The position numbers and the translations under genes were made by a program. Positions 4,803 through 11,191 of a stretch of DNA of 13,607 nt are shown piece by piece. A model generated the notes under the pieces. It searched no databases. It worked only from the letters and a program-made list of their open reading frames with translations, and was not told where the DNA came from. How positions within the stretch are numbered: the first letter of the stretch is position 1; every line of letters begins with the position of its first letter. This stretch comes from Bacteroidota bacterium (GTDB lineage Bacteria; Bacteroidota; Bacteroidia; B-17B0; B-17BO), in the NCBI GenBank assembly GCA_025356715.1, contig JANXRU010000234.1, positions 1-13,607 on the forward strand, written 5' to 3'.

Positions 4803-5801
4803 TTATCCCATATACCAAAATGGTTTACTGTGTGTTTTGTGCTGTATAATGCCATTACTAAAATCATGAGCATTGACTGTTCTGTCTACAAATGTGTCTA
4901 TGTAACTAGATTTATTTGCACCTGTGAGTAGGTTGTAAAATTCCCATAATGATATGCCACCCCCTGTTTCGCAGCCAAAGTTGCTGTCTTTGTAGAAGTC
5001 CTTTACAACAGTGTTTAGTTGTTGGTCTCCTAATAACATAGCAGGTATATCTTTTTTAGCAATATCAGGTAAATGCTTATACATGCGGCTTCTTCCTACT
5101 ACCTGGGCAAATTCTGTTTCTGATAGCTCTATAGAAGTAAACTGCTGCATGGCTTTCAATTGTTTCTCTGCATTAAACTGTTGTATCATGTTTTCAGAAG
5201 CATAGCCTAATTGGTTTATGTTTTTAATACCTAGCTCTTCCTTTAGCCCATCACTCCATACACAAAGATTGCAACACACTTTATTTTGGAAACCTATAAA
5301 CAGCTGAAACCTTTGATCTGCATGAGTTCTCTTACTATACAGATTATCTAAGTTGTAGGACTTTACACCACCAATAGTTAAGTTTAATTGATTACCATTA
5401 ATAGTTTGAGTAATACCAGGTAGTTCAATAACAAACATCATTCGTTCATAATAAATGGTGCTCTCCCAAGGTTCTAATTGGTTAGCTGCTTTATGTTTTG
5501 CTTCAGGTATTCTGCCTTTAATTGGATGACTAACTCTAATGTTAGGCTTAAAGATAGTCTCTTGCGGAAATAATTTATGTGTTGCTTCCCAAACTGTTTC
5601 TATAAACTCTATATGGCTTATTAGAGGTTCATTAGTAGTTGTCCAAACAGGTATAATATGCTGTTCTTCTAGTTCCTTTGCTGACATTTGCACAGTGTTA
5701 GCTTCAATAAATGGTTGTGAGCTTGATGATATTGCTGTGCCATTGGGTGAAAGTGCTGGCACTTGTGCCAACACTTCCTGTGTATTAATTTTGTATTCCA
5801 T
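4803..5801 (-). CDS. DUF3871-type protein, 332 aa
   Basis: From memory of the family, the length and the conserved-looking C-terminal part (WEFYNLLTGANKSSYIDTF followed by VDRTVNAHDFSNGI) match DUF3871, a Bacteroidota family of unknown function found on mobile elements. The family is thought to be distantly related to DUF932, which occurs on plasmids and phages. The N-terminus contains HIIPVWTTTNEPLISHIEFIE, and no catalytic motif is evident. There is no signal peptide. Its start overlaps the end of the P-loop ATPase gene by 17 bases, so the two are translationally coupled and probably act together in DNA processing of the element. The family call could not be checked by alignment here. Confidence 0.7.
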   Translation of the reverse strand: MEYKINTQEVLAQVPALSPNGTAISSSSQPFIEANTVQMSAKELEEQHIIPVWTTTNEPLISHIEFIETVWEATHKLFPQETIFKPNIRVSHPIKGRIPEAKHKAANQLEPWESTIYYERMMFVIELPGITQTINGNQLNLTIGGVKSYNLDNLYSKRTHADQRFQLFIGFQNKVCCNLCVWSDGLKEELGIKNINQLGYASENMIQQFNAEKQLKAMQQFTSIELSETEFAQVVGRSRMYKHLPDIAKKDIPAMLLGDQQLNTVVKDFYKDSNFGCETGGGISLWEFYNLLTGANKSSYIDTFVDRTVNAHDFSNGIIQHKTHSKPFWYMG

Positions 5802-6684
5802 TGCTTAAAAAGTTGTTTAATAGTAAATCAATTTCATTTTTTCTTTGAGAGAAGTAGGACCTATACTTTCTCTGATTGTTTGGGTTTGCATTGAATAACA
5901 TGCCTAGCTCTTCAACTGTTTTGCAGTTATTAATTTGCTCAATAAATACATCTTGTTGTTCGTGTACTTCCTCTACCGAGGTAATTGTTTCTGTAGGCTT
6001 TTCTTTGCTTACTTTGCACCATTGATTGATTTCATCTCCTACATCTGCTGTTAAAAAGAGTTCAGGTCTTTTGCTAAATAGCCCTGTTCTATCCTTACCT
6101 ACATTAGCTTGATGTTTTTGGTTGAGTTCAAACACTACAGTAAATTCATACTCAGAATCTTCTCTTTGTACTGGTTTCATGCCTACTTTTTCAGGCACTT
6201 GCTTTCCATTTTTCTCTGATAGAACATAATCTGTTTTGCTTCTCATTGTACCAATAATGTGAATGTTACTTTGCAGGATTTTTTGTACAAAGGCATTGTG
6301 CCTTGGTGTTACTTTACTCCATGCGGTAAAACTATTACCTGGTATGTTACTGTGAATATCAAGTATTCCTCCAACTCCATTCCACTCAGTTGATAGTGAA
6401 TCTATAATCAAACATTCAAAACCTTGCTCAACAGCTGTTTCAATGGCATCAATGTATTCTTCAGGTGTGTAGGGTGCAGTCAGATTTAATATACTGTACT
6501 TTCCTAAATGCGAATACAAGTTAGCTGAACCATTTTCTGTGTCAAGTACTGCAATTTTGTTCCAATCTTTAGTTAGACCAAATGCCACTAATAGGGATGA
6601 ATAAGTTTTTCCTGAGCCTGATGGACCTTGTATAGCCATCTTGATTTTACAGTTGCTCCTCTCTGCTTTAATAAATTGTTTCAT
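5785..6684 (-). CDS. AAA_24 / Sak4-like P-loop ATPase, 299 aa
   Basis: Residues 20-27 are a clear Walker A, GPSGSGKT, followed by YSSLLVAFGL. VLDTENGSANLY (47-58) and the Walker B CLIIDSLS (91-98) follow. A conserved-looking stretch around MRSKTDYV and KVGMKPVQREDSEYEFTVVFEL is typical of the AAA_24 / Sak4 group, RecA-fold ATPases of phages and mobile elements that assist single-strand annealing recombination. The last 80 residues are a polar tail that may bind a partner. It is cytoplasmic. The upstream 50 bases closely match those of radC, implying shared control. It overlaps the DUF3871 gene. A role in recombination or replication of the element is inferred from family and context. Confidence 0.8.
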   Translation of the reverse strand: MKQFIKAERSNCKIKMAIQGPSGSGKTYSSLLVAFGLTKDWNKIAVLDTENGSANLYSHLGKYSILNLTAPYTPEEYIDAIETAVEQGFECLIIDSLSTEWNGVGGILDIHSNIPGNSFTAWSKVTPRHNAFVQKILQSNIHIIGTMRSKTDYVLSEKNGKQVPEKVGMKPVQREDSEYEFTVVFELNQKHQANVGKDRTGLFSKRPELFLTADVGDEINQWCKVSKEKPTETITSVEEVHEQQDVFIEQINNCKTVEELGMLFNANPNNQRKYRSYFSQRKNEIDLLLNNFLSNGIQN

Positions 6685-6718
6685 GTTTTTTAGTTTTAGG
6701 TTATTAATTATTTAAACC

Positions 6719-6736
6719 ACATAATGAGTTACAAAA
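6719..6736 (-). promoter_or_regulatory. Shared upstream motif, copy A (ATPase gene)
   Basis: On the minus strand TTGTAACTCATTATGTG starts 50 bases before the ATPase ATG. It matches the copy upstream of radC at 16 of 17 positions, and CTAAAACTAA follows shortly before the ATG in both. Neither region has an exact TAnnTTTG, so this may be a promoter of another class, an operator or a leader element. Confidence 0.55.
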
Positions 6737-6750
6737 AAGCAAGCCACGCA

Positions 6751-6776
6751 GAAGAACTCTTTTGACAGAGCTCTCC
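6751..6776 (-). terminator. Hairpin after radC, possible attenuator
   Basis: On the minus strand GGAGAGCTCT and AGAGTTCTTC pair over 10 positions (two G-U) around a 6-base loop, five bases after the radC stop. A T6 run follows only about 10 bases later, so this is a weak or partial terminator between radC and the ATPase gene. Confidence 0.4.
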
Positions 6777-6781
6777 TAAAA

Positions 6782-7237
6782 TTATAATTGTCCATTATCA
6801 GCAAATGAATAATAACCATTAACTGATATGATGATGTGGTCAACTATTTTTATTTCTAATAACTCTCCAACCTCACAGAAGTCCTTAGTAAGCTGAATAT
6901 CCTGTTGAGATGGCTTGAGGTTTCCGCTTGGATGATTGTGCACTAATAATATACCTACAGCCAAACTTTTTAAAGCTGTAGCAAAAGCAATCCTTTTGTC
7001 AACTAGCGTAGAACAAATACCACCTTCACTTAACTTATGGTAGCCTATAACTTCATTTGCACGGTTTAATAGTACAATAAAGAAGTACTCTTTAAATTCT
7101 ATGCATGAAGCTGTCTGCTGATATATTTCATTAATTAATAAATTGGCATCCTTAGAGTTTGTGATAGAAGTATTACTAAATAGCTTTTTAGTATAAGTAA
7201 TAGATAATTCATTAAGAAGTGAGTTTGTTGTTTTCAT
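6782..7237 (-). CDS. radC: RadC-type JAB/MPN domain protein, 151 aa
   Basis: The sequence HNHPSGNLKPSQQD (residues 100-113 from the chosen start) is the JAMM zinc motif of RadC proteins. An upstream Glu in KEYFFIVLLNR supplies the usual catalytic acid. The length is that of the short RadC forms on Bacteroidota mobile elements, which lack the N-terminal helix-hairpin-helix of chromosomal RadC. The ATG at 7237 is chosen because the region before it matches the region before the ATPase gene at the same spacing; a longer frame from 7288 would run through that motif. Its biochemical activity is not settled in the literature I know. Here it probably belongs to the DNA-processing block. Confidence 0.85.
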   Translation of the reverse strand: MKTTNSLLNELSITYTKKLFSNTSITNSKDANLLINEIYQQTASCIEFKEYFFIVLLNRANEVIGYHKLSEGGICSTLVDKRIAFATALKSLAVGILLVHNHPSGNLKPSQQDIQLTKDFCEVGELLEIKIVDHIIISVNGYYSFADNGQL

Positions 7238-7271
7238 GTCTTGATTAGTTTTAGTTAAACTTGTTTTAAGA

Positions 7272-7289
7272 CACATAATGAGATACAAG
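7272..7289 (-). promoter_or_regulatory. Shared upstream motif, copy B (radC)
   Basis: On the minus strand CTTGTATCTCATTATGTG lies about 50 bases before the radC ATG. It is the partner of copy A, and CTAAAACTAA again comes just before the ATG. Confidence 0.55.
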
Positions 7290-7341
7290 AAGAAAGCATT
7301 CCATTAATAATTAAAATGAGTTTATTTTTCAAAACTGAAGT

Positions 7342-7359
7342 CAAATGATGAGATACAAG
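7342..7359 (-). promoter_or_regulatory. Shared upstream motif, copy C
   Basis: On the minus strand CTTGTATCTCATCATTTG matches copy B at 16 of 18 positions, 70 bases further upstream. An ATG 54 bases downstream (7304) opens only a 12-codon frame, MECFLLVSHYVS, which runs through copy B. It may be a second binding site or the trace of a duplicated leader. Confidence 0.45.
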
Positions 7360-7393
7360 GGGGGGGTAGGAGTAAATTTAGTTGATAGGGGGG
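7359..7393 (+). other. G-tract cluster
   Basis: Eight G at 7359-7366 and six G at 7388-7393, with GG and GGG runs nearby (to about 7426), in otherwise AT-rich DNA. Such tracts could form a G-quadruplex on the plus strand. Runs this long are also prone to length change. Confidence 0.45.
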
Positions 7394-7468
7394 TATACTT
7401 CTCTGGGTTGTGAGAGAGTGGAATATGCTAGTTATTACTTTTGCCAGCTTGGAACAGAGATTATCCTT

Positions 7469-8476
7469 TTAATTACCAATTTGGCTTACATCAAGTGCAA
7501 AATTTCCATCTTTTGAAACAGTTATTTGCGTGAAATGGATTTTGGTACTTCCCATAAAAGCACCACCTGAAACATATTTTATTCCTACATTATAAGTGCC
7601 TGGTGTTAGAGGAAGAGAAATAGTGCCGTTAGAACCATAAGATGGCATACCTTGATACACTGATGTGGCAAATCCAACATATTGGTTATTTATGTATAAC
7701 TCTCTTTTTAAAGCTTTTTTATTTGTACTATATAAACACAAGTAACCTGGTTTATTTAATTCAACACTATTATTATTTGTATTAGTAGTTTTTGAAGCAC
7801 TTGCTGTATTGAATTTTATAAGATTTTCTTCAACGTCAGCTATCACATTAGTTCCATACCTATAAGCATCAAATACATTTAAATCAGAGTTCAAAAAACC
7901 AGAATAAAAAGCAAATAACCTTTCATCCTTAGTACCATGATGTTGAAGATTGAAATAGTCATAGTCCCCCATTTCATAAAAACTTTTGCCTATTTGTAGA
8001 ACTTCTTGAGAACTTAAATATTTTTTCTTGCCCATATACCAGCCTGCCATAAAATCAGCATGCAATTCAGGGTATTTGCCTATCCAATCACTATTAACAT
8101 TGAGATTGTATTTATGTTGTATAGCATGACCAAATTCATGAGCCATAATTGATATAATACTATTGGTTCCATTTGTTTCCACTATTTCATCAAGCATCAT
8201 GGTTTTGCCCATTGTAATAATTGATGCTGAAGGTCTAAATGTACAGTTTGGGCTTTCGGTATCATCAACAGCATAAACTGGTATATTTATTTCAAAAGTA
8301 TTTTTCATGTTACTACTTTCTGTATAAAGTATATTGTCCAATTTTGAAGACCCTGTTGTTGACAAAAGCTGTCCCTTTGTAACAGGATTATTAACACCAA
8401 TAGAAACGCATTGTGCATTCATCAATGCAGTTAGATTACAAAAGAAAATAGTTAAAAAAATTATCTGTTTAATCAT
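7469..8476 (-). CDS. Secreted zinc metallopeptidase, YpfJ-like, 335 aa
   Basis: An N-terminal signal peptide (MIKQIIFLTIFFCNLTALMNAQ) sends the protein to the periplasm or beyond. The zinc site is HEFGH at 113-117 (H113, E114, H117). It is followed by PELHADFMAGWYMG at 136-149, with E137 as likely third ligand, and by HGTKDERLFAFYSGF at 180-194. This order matches the putative neutral zinc metallopeptidase family (Zn_peptidase, YpfJ). The C-terminal 100 residues form a separate part with LCLYSTNKKALKRELYINN and LTPGTYNVGIKY, like a small beta-sandwich, joined by an Asn/Thr-rich linker. No T9SS tail is seen. It stands alone between radC and the integrase. The substrate is unknown. Confidence 0.85.
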   Translation of the reverse strand: MIKQIIFLTIFFCNLTALMNAQCVSIGVNNPVTKGQLLSTTGSSKLDNILYTESSNMKNTFEINIPVYAVDDTESPNCTFRPSASIITMGKTMMLDEIVETNGTNSIISIMAHEFGHAIQHKYNLNVNSDWIGKYPELHADFMAGWYMGKKKYLSSQEVLQIGKSFYEMGDYDYFNLQHHGTKDERLFAFYSGFLNSDLNVFDAYRYGTNVIADVEENLIKFNTASASKTTNTNNNSVELNKPGYLCLYSTNKKALKRELYINNQYVGFATSVYQGMPSYGSNGTISLPLTPGTYNVGIKYVSGGAFMGSTKIHFTQITVSKDGNFALDVSQIGN

Positions 8477-8707
8477 TATATAGAAAATTTAAATGTATTA
8501 ATTTTTTACATTCAAAGATTAGTTTAGTGATTTATAAACCCGATGATAAAGATACTATTAACTGTGACAGAGTCAAGTGATTTTACTTCATATAAAACCA
8601 CTTATTGATACTTAGCTATATAAACCCTTTAAATATTAAAAAGTTTCAAAGTTTAGAAGTGTAATTCTATTAAAAACATGTAGAGTATTAACATACCAAC
8701 CTTTGTC

Positions 8708-9907
8708 TTACTTTAGTATTTTAATAACCCGCATCGTCAGTTCATCTAATTCATCTTGATGAAACTGCTCTAAATAATGGCTGGTGGTTGAGTTCCCATA
8801 ATTGTGTCCGAGTGCCTCTGAAATGAGGTCTTTAGAGTAACCCATTTGTTTAGCAACATTGCTGAAGGTATAACGGAAAACATAAGTTGTAATAGGTTCA
8901 TTACTACCAATCATTTTACCTATTTTTTTAAGATGAGCATTAATGACTTTTAGTTTTTGTGCCATTATTTCTACAAATGCAATAGGGTCTTTTATATCAC
9001 TTTCATTAACAGTATCTAAAAGGCTAATTTCATTAGGTGTAAATTCCTTAAAGACTTCAACCATTTCAGGTAATAAAGGAATACTATATATTTTCTTTGT
9101 CTTAGCTCTCCTATAAATTATTCTTCCATTATTAAAATTCCTACTGTTGAGCATTAATAAGTCTCTTGAATTTATACCTCTCAGCATAAAAATCAATTTT
9201 CCAATTAACCATGATTTGTAATAAAGAGATTTTTTATCTAGTTGTAAATTAAAGTATGCTTTAAGTTCAACAATATTCATTACTCTTGGAGTTATAGCAC
9301 CTTTTTTAATTTTAAACTTTCTGAAAGGATAGTGCTCATAACCAACAATGTCAAGATTAATAGCCTTGTTATAAATGGCTTTTAATGTTCTTAAATAAAC
9401 ACTTACTCCATTTATTGTCATGCCATTTTTATACAATGTAGTTTCAAGTTCTATTAAATCCTTGTAACCAAAATTTTCAAATGGCTTAATTAAATTAACT
9501 TGTTTACTAATTGAAGAAAGTGCAATTTTATATGACCTTGCTGTTCCTGTTCTGCCAATACTATTTAATGAATCAATTTGCTCTTGCCAAAAACTGTATA
9601 TAGTGTATTCATGAGATAGTTTACCTTGTAAATAAGATTTTACTTCCTGTGCGTTTTCTACCCCCTTATTTTTAAGAGTATATAAATTTAACTTTTGAAG
9701 ATGCTCTACCCTCAGAATCTGGAGTGTATTGTTTGCAATATAATCATCTACTATTTCTCCACTCTTACTATTAAATTGACTTAATGCTATTCTAATACCT
9801 GTTGGCAGGTCTCTTGATTTATTACCTGCATAAATCCTAAATACTAATGGGAATTTGTTGTCTTGAGATTTTCTTCTTTTGTCTAATACTAAATTGAGAG
9901 TTGCCAT
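8708..9907 (-). CDS. Tyrosine recombinase (integrase), 399 aa
   Basis: The layout is that of Bacteroidota integrases: an N-terminal arm-binding part (1-90), a SAM-like core-binding domain (about 100-205) and a C-terminal catalytic domain. Catalytic residues visible are R243 (LRGINSRDLL), a Lys in the RRAKTKK beta-hairpin, R345 (TYVFRYTF), H368 (LGH) and the nucleophile Y378 (SHYLE). The first His of the usual HxxR is Tyr (Y342), a substitution I recall in this group. The gene starts 96 bases inside the right tRNA repeat, the usual place for the integrase of a tRNA-inserted element, and points away from it. It should catalyse insertion and excision at tRNA-Asn. No excisionase gene is recognised. 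Confidence 0.93.
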   Translation of the reverse strand: MATLNLVLDKRRKSQDNKFPLVFRIYAGNKSRDLPTGIRIALSQFNSKSGEIVDDYIANNTLQILRVEHLQKLNLYTLKNKGVENAQEVKSYLQGKLSHEYTIYSFWQEQIDSLNSIGRTGTARSYKIALSSISKQVNLIKPFENFGYKDLIELETTLYKNGMTINGVSVYLRTLKAIYNKAINLDIVGYEHYPFRKFKIKKGAITPRVMNIVELKAYFNLQLDKKSLYYKSWLIGKLIFMLRGINSRDLLMLNSRNFNNGRIIYRRAKTKKIYSIPLLPEMVEVFKEFTPNEISLLDTVNESDIKDPIAFVEIMAQKLKVINAHLKKIGKMIGSNEPITTYVFRYTFSNVAKQMGYSKDLISEALGHNYGNSTTSHYLEQFHQDELDELTMRVIKILK

Positions 9908-9940
9908 TTTTTTAATAATTGGCTCTTTCTACATAAAAAC

Positions 9941-9966
9941 ATGTGCAGGATATTTGCAGAAAATAG
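9941..9966. repeat. Right inner 26-bp repeat, candidate integrase arm site
   Basis: Partner of 408-433 with 22 of 26 positions identical, in the same orientation. It lies upstream of the integrase start, so integrase binding here could also repress its own gene. Confidence 0.5.
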
Positions 9967-10010
9967 GTGCTTTTTTGCCTAAAAAACTCATTAAAAAGTT
10001 TTTAAAACAA

Positions 10011-10038
10011 AAAAGCCACCCGACATTGGTGGCTTTTG
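10011..10038 (-). terminator. Terminator of the right tRNA-Asn
   Basis: Same hairpin as in the left copy (GCCACC/GGTGGC with T tract on the minus strand), directly after the tRNA. It separates tRNA transcription from the integrase gene on the same strand. Confidence 0.8.
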
Positions 10039-10112
10039 CTCCCTTTCCTGGGCTCGAACCAGGGACCCCATGATTAACAGTCATGTGCTCTAACCAGCTG
10101 AGCTAAAAGGGA
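10039..10112 (-). tRNA. tRNA-Asn(GTT), right copy
   Basis: A complete cloverleaf as in the left copy with anticodon GTT. The sixth acceptor pair is T-A (10107/10045) instead of C-G, so pairing is preserved. A Bacteroidota promoter 23-53 bases upstream makes this the likely active gene. Confidence 0.95.
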
Positions 10113-10134
10113 ATCTTTTCCTTATAAAGGAGGG

Positions 10135-10165
10135 CAAATTTAACACCAATTTTGTAAATAAACAA
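10135..10165 (-). promoter_or_regulatory. Promoter of the right tRNA-Asn
   Basis: On the minus strand TTG (10165-10163), a 20-base spacer and TAAATTTG (10142-10135) fit the Bacteroidota consensus. The -7 box ends 22 bases before the tRNA. Confidence 0.65.
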
Positions 10166-10173
10166 TATATTTG
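10166..10173 (+). promoter_or_regulatory. Possible -7 box for the PfkB kinase gene
   Basis: TATATTTG matches TAnnTTTG exactly and lies 24 bases before the kinase ATG. No good TTG is found at the right distance upstream. It sits next to the divergent tRNA promoter. Confidence 0.45.
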
Positions 10174-10197
10174 TGAAAATATTTAATCTTTTTAATT

Positions 10198-11121
10198 ATG
10201 AGTCTTTTAGTTGTAGGTACTGTAGCATTCGACGCTATAGAAACACCATTCGGAAAAACCGATAAAATTGTAGGCGGAGCCGCTAGTTACATATCATTAG
10301 CAGCATCTTATTTTACCCAAGATATTAGCATCGTATCAGTTGTTGGAGATGATTTTCCTCAAGATTTTATGAATACGTTGAAAGAACATGGGGTTGATTT
10401 AACTGGTTTACAAATTAAAAAAGACGAAAAATCGTTTTTTTGGAGTGGTCGCTATCATAATGATATGAATTCACGCGACACATTAGATACTCAATTAAAT
10501 GTATTAGCGGATTTTAATCCTGTAGTTCCTGAGACATCAAAAAATTGCGATTTTTTAATGTTAGGTAATTTAATGCCTGCTGTTCAGCAACAAGTTTTAT
10601 CTCAATTAACGTCCCGTCCTAAATTAATTGTATTAGATACTATGAATTTTTGGATGGATATAGCCATGCCTGAATTGCTAGAAACATTAAAAGGGATAGA
10701 TGTATTAACTATCAACGATTCAGAAGCTCGCCAATTATCTGGAGAATACTCTTTAGTGAAAGCTGCTCAAAAAATATTAACCATGGGCCCTAAAGCTTTA
10801 GTTATTAAAAAAGGAGAACATGGTGCTTTATTATTTAATAAAGACGAAGTGTTTTTTGCTCCCGCATTACCGTTAGAAGACGTGTTTGACCCAACGGGTG
10901 CAGGCGATAGCTTTGCTGGTGGTTTTATTGGTTACTTAGCAAAAACAAAAGATATTAGTTTTGAAAACATGAAGCGTGCTATTATTTTTGGTTCAGCTAT
11001 GGCAAGCTTCACTGTTGAGAAATTTGGAACTGAACGTTTAATTGGCTTATCGCAAAAAGATGTGCAGGAACGTGTACAGGAATTTATTGACTTAGTTCAA
11101 TTTGACATTTCTTTAGTATAA
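10198..11121 (+). CDS. PfkB/ribokinase-family sugar kinase, 307 aa
   Basis: The N-terminus LLVVGTVAFDAIETPFGKTDKIVGGAASYISLAAS carries the GG substrate-site pattern of the family. DVFDPTGAGDSFAGGFIGYL near residues 228-247 is the PfkB signature 2, with the catalytic Asp in GAGD and the anion hole. VLDTMNFWM (about 145-153) and LTINDSEARQLSG are further family positions. Length is normal. The enzyme is a cytoplasmic ATP-dependent kinase, probably of a sugar or nucleoside, but the substrate cannot be told. It is the first host gene right of the element, divergent from the tRNA, and ends before a strong terminator, so it is transcribed alone. Confidence 0.9.
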   Translation: MSLLVVGTVAFDAIETPFGKTDKIVGGAASYISLAASYFTQDISIVSVVGDDFPQDFMNTLKEHGVDLTGLQIKKDEKSFFWSGRYHNDMNSRDTLDTQLNVLADFNPVVPETSKNCDFLMLGNLMPAVQQQVLSQLTSRPKLIVLDTMNFWMDIAMPELLETLKGIDVLTINDSEARQLSGEYSLVKAAQKILTMGPKALVIKKGEHGALLFNKDEVFFAPALPLEDVFDPTGAGDSFAGGFIGYLAKTKDISFENMKRAIIFGSAMASFTVEKFGTERLIGLSQKDVQERVQEFIDLVQFDISLV

Positions 11122-11141
11122 TAAAAATCATATTATTACAG

Positions 11142-11172
11142 AGCCATACGAGCATTCGTATGGCTTTTTTTT
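11142..11172 (+). terminator. Intrinsic terminator after the kinase gene
   Basis: AGCCATACGA and TCGTATGGCT form a perfect 10-bp stem with loop GCAT, followed by eight T. It lies between the kinase gene and the ureohydrolase gene. Confidence 0.93.
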
Positions 11173-11191
11173 AAACTTAAATAATATAAGG

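Larger units (their letters stand above)
267..10114. mobile_element. Integrative element inserted at tRNA-Asn, no conjugation or virion genes
   Basis: The bounds are the two 112-bp tRNA-Asn repeats. A tyrosine recombinase lies directly inside the right repeat and a second pair of shorter repeats lies just inside both ends. The interior is AT-rich and holds genes typical of accessory DNA: integrase, RadC-type protein, Sak4-like ATPase, DUF3871-type protein, RepL-like protein and XRE regulator, plus unknown envelope proteins. I find no relaxase, coupling protein, T4SS, capsid, terminase or transposase. It resembles a small integrative plasmid or a satellite that depends on a helper. The flanking genes look like ordinary chromosome. 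Exact crossover points cannot be fixed from one sequence. Confidence 0.8.
10003..10114. repeat. Right 112-bp direct repeat, candidate att site (tRNA-Asn plus terminator)
   Basis: The partner of 267-378. This copy keeps the host-side promoter just beyond it, so its tRNA is probably the expressed one. Confidence 0.85.

Noticed and set aside
5539..5808. 89-codon plus-strand frame
   Set aside because: Antisense to the DUF3871 and ATPase genes; Cys/Ser-rich composition typical of a shadow frame.
249..8640. Similarity between ATATAAACCCTAAATAT near 250-265 and TATATAAACCCTTTAAATAT near 8615-8635
   Set aside because: Short, gapped and AT-rich; one copy is outside the element and neither is near a matching structure, so chance is likely.
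9879..10073. 64-codon plus-strand frame ending in FPGLEPGTP
   Set aside because: It crosses the integrase start, the terminator and the antisense side of tRNA-Asn; its tail is translated tRNA.
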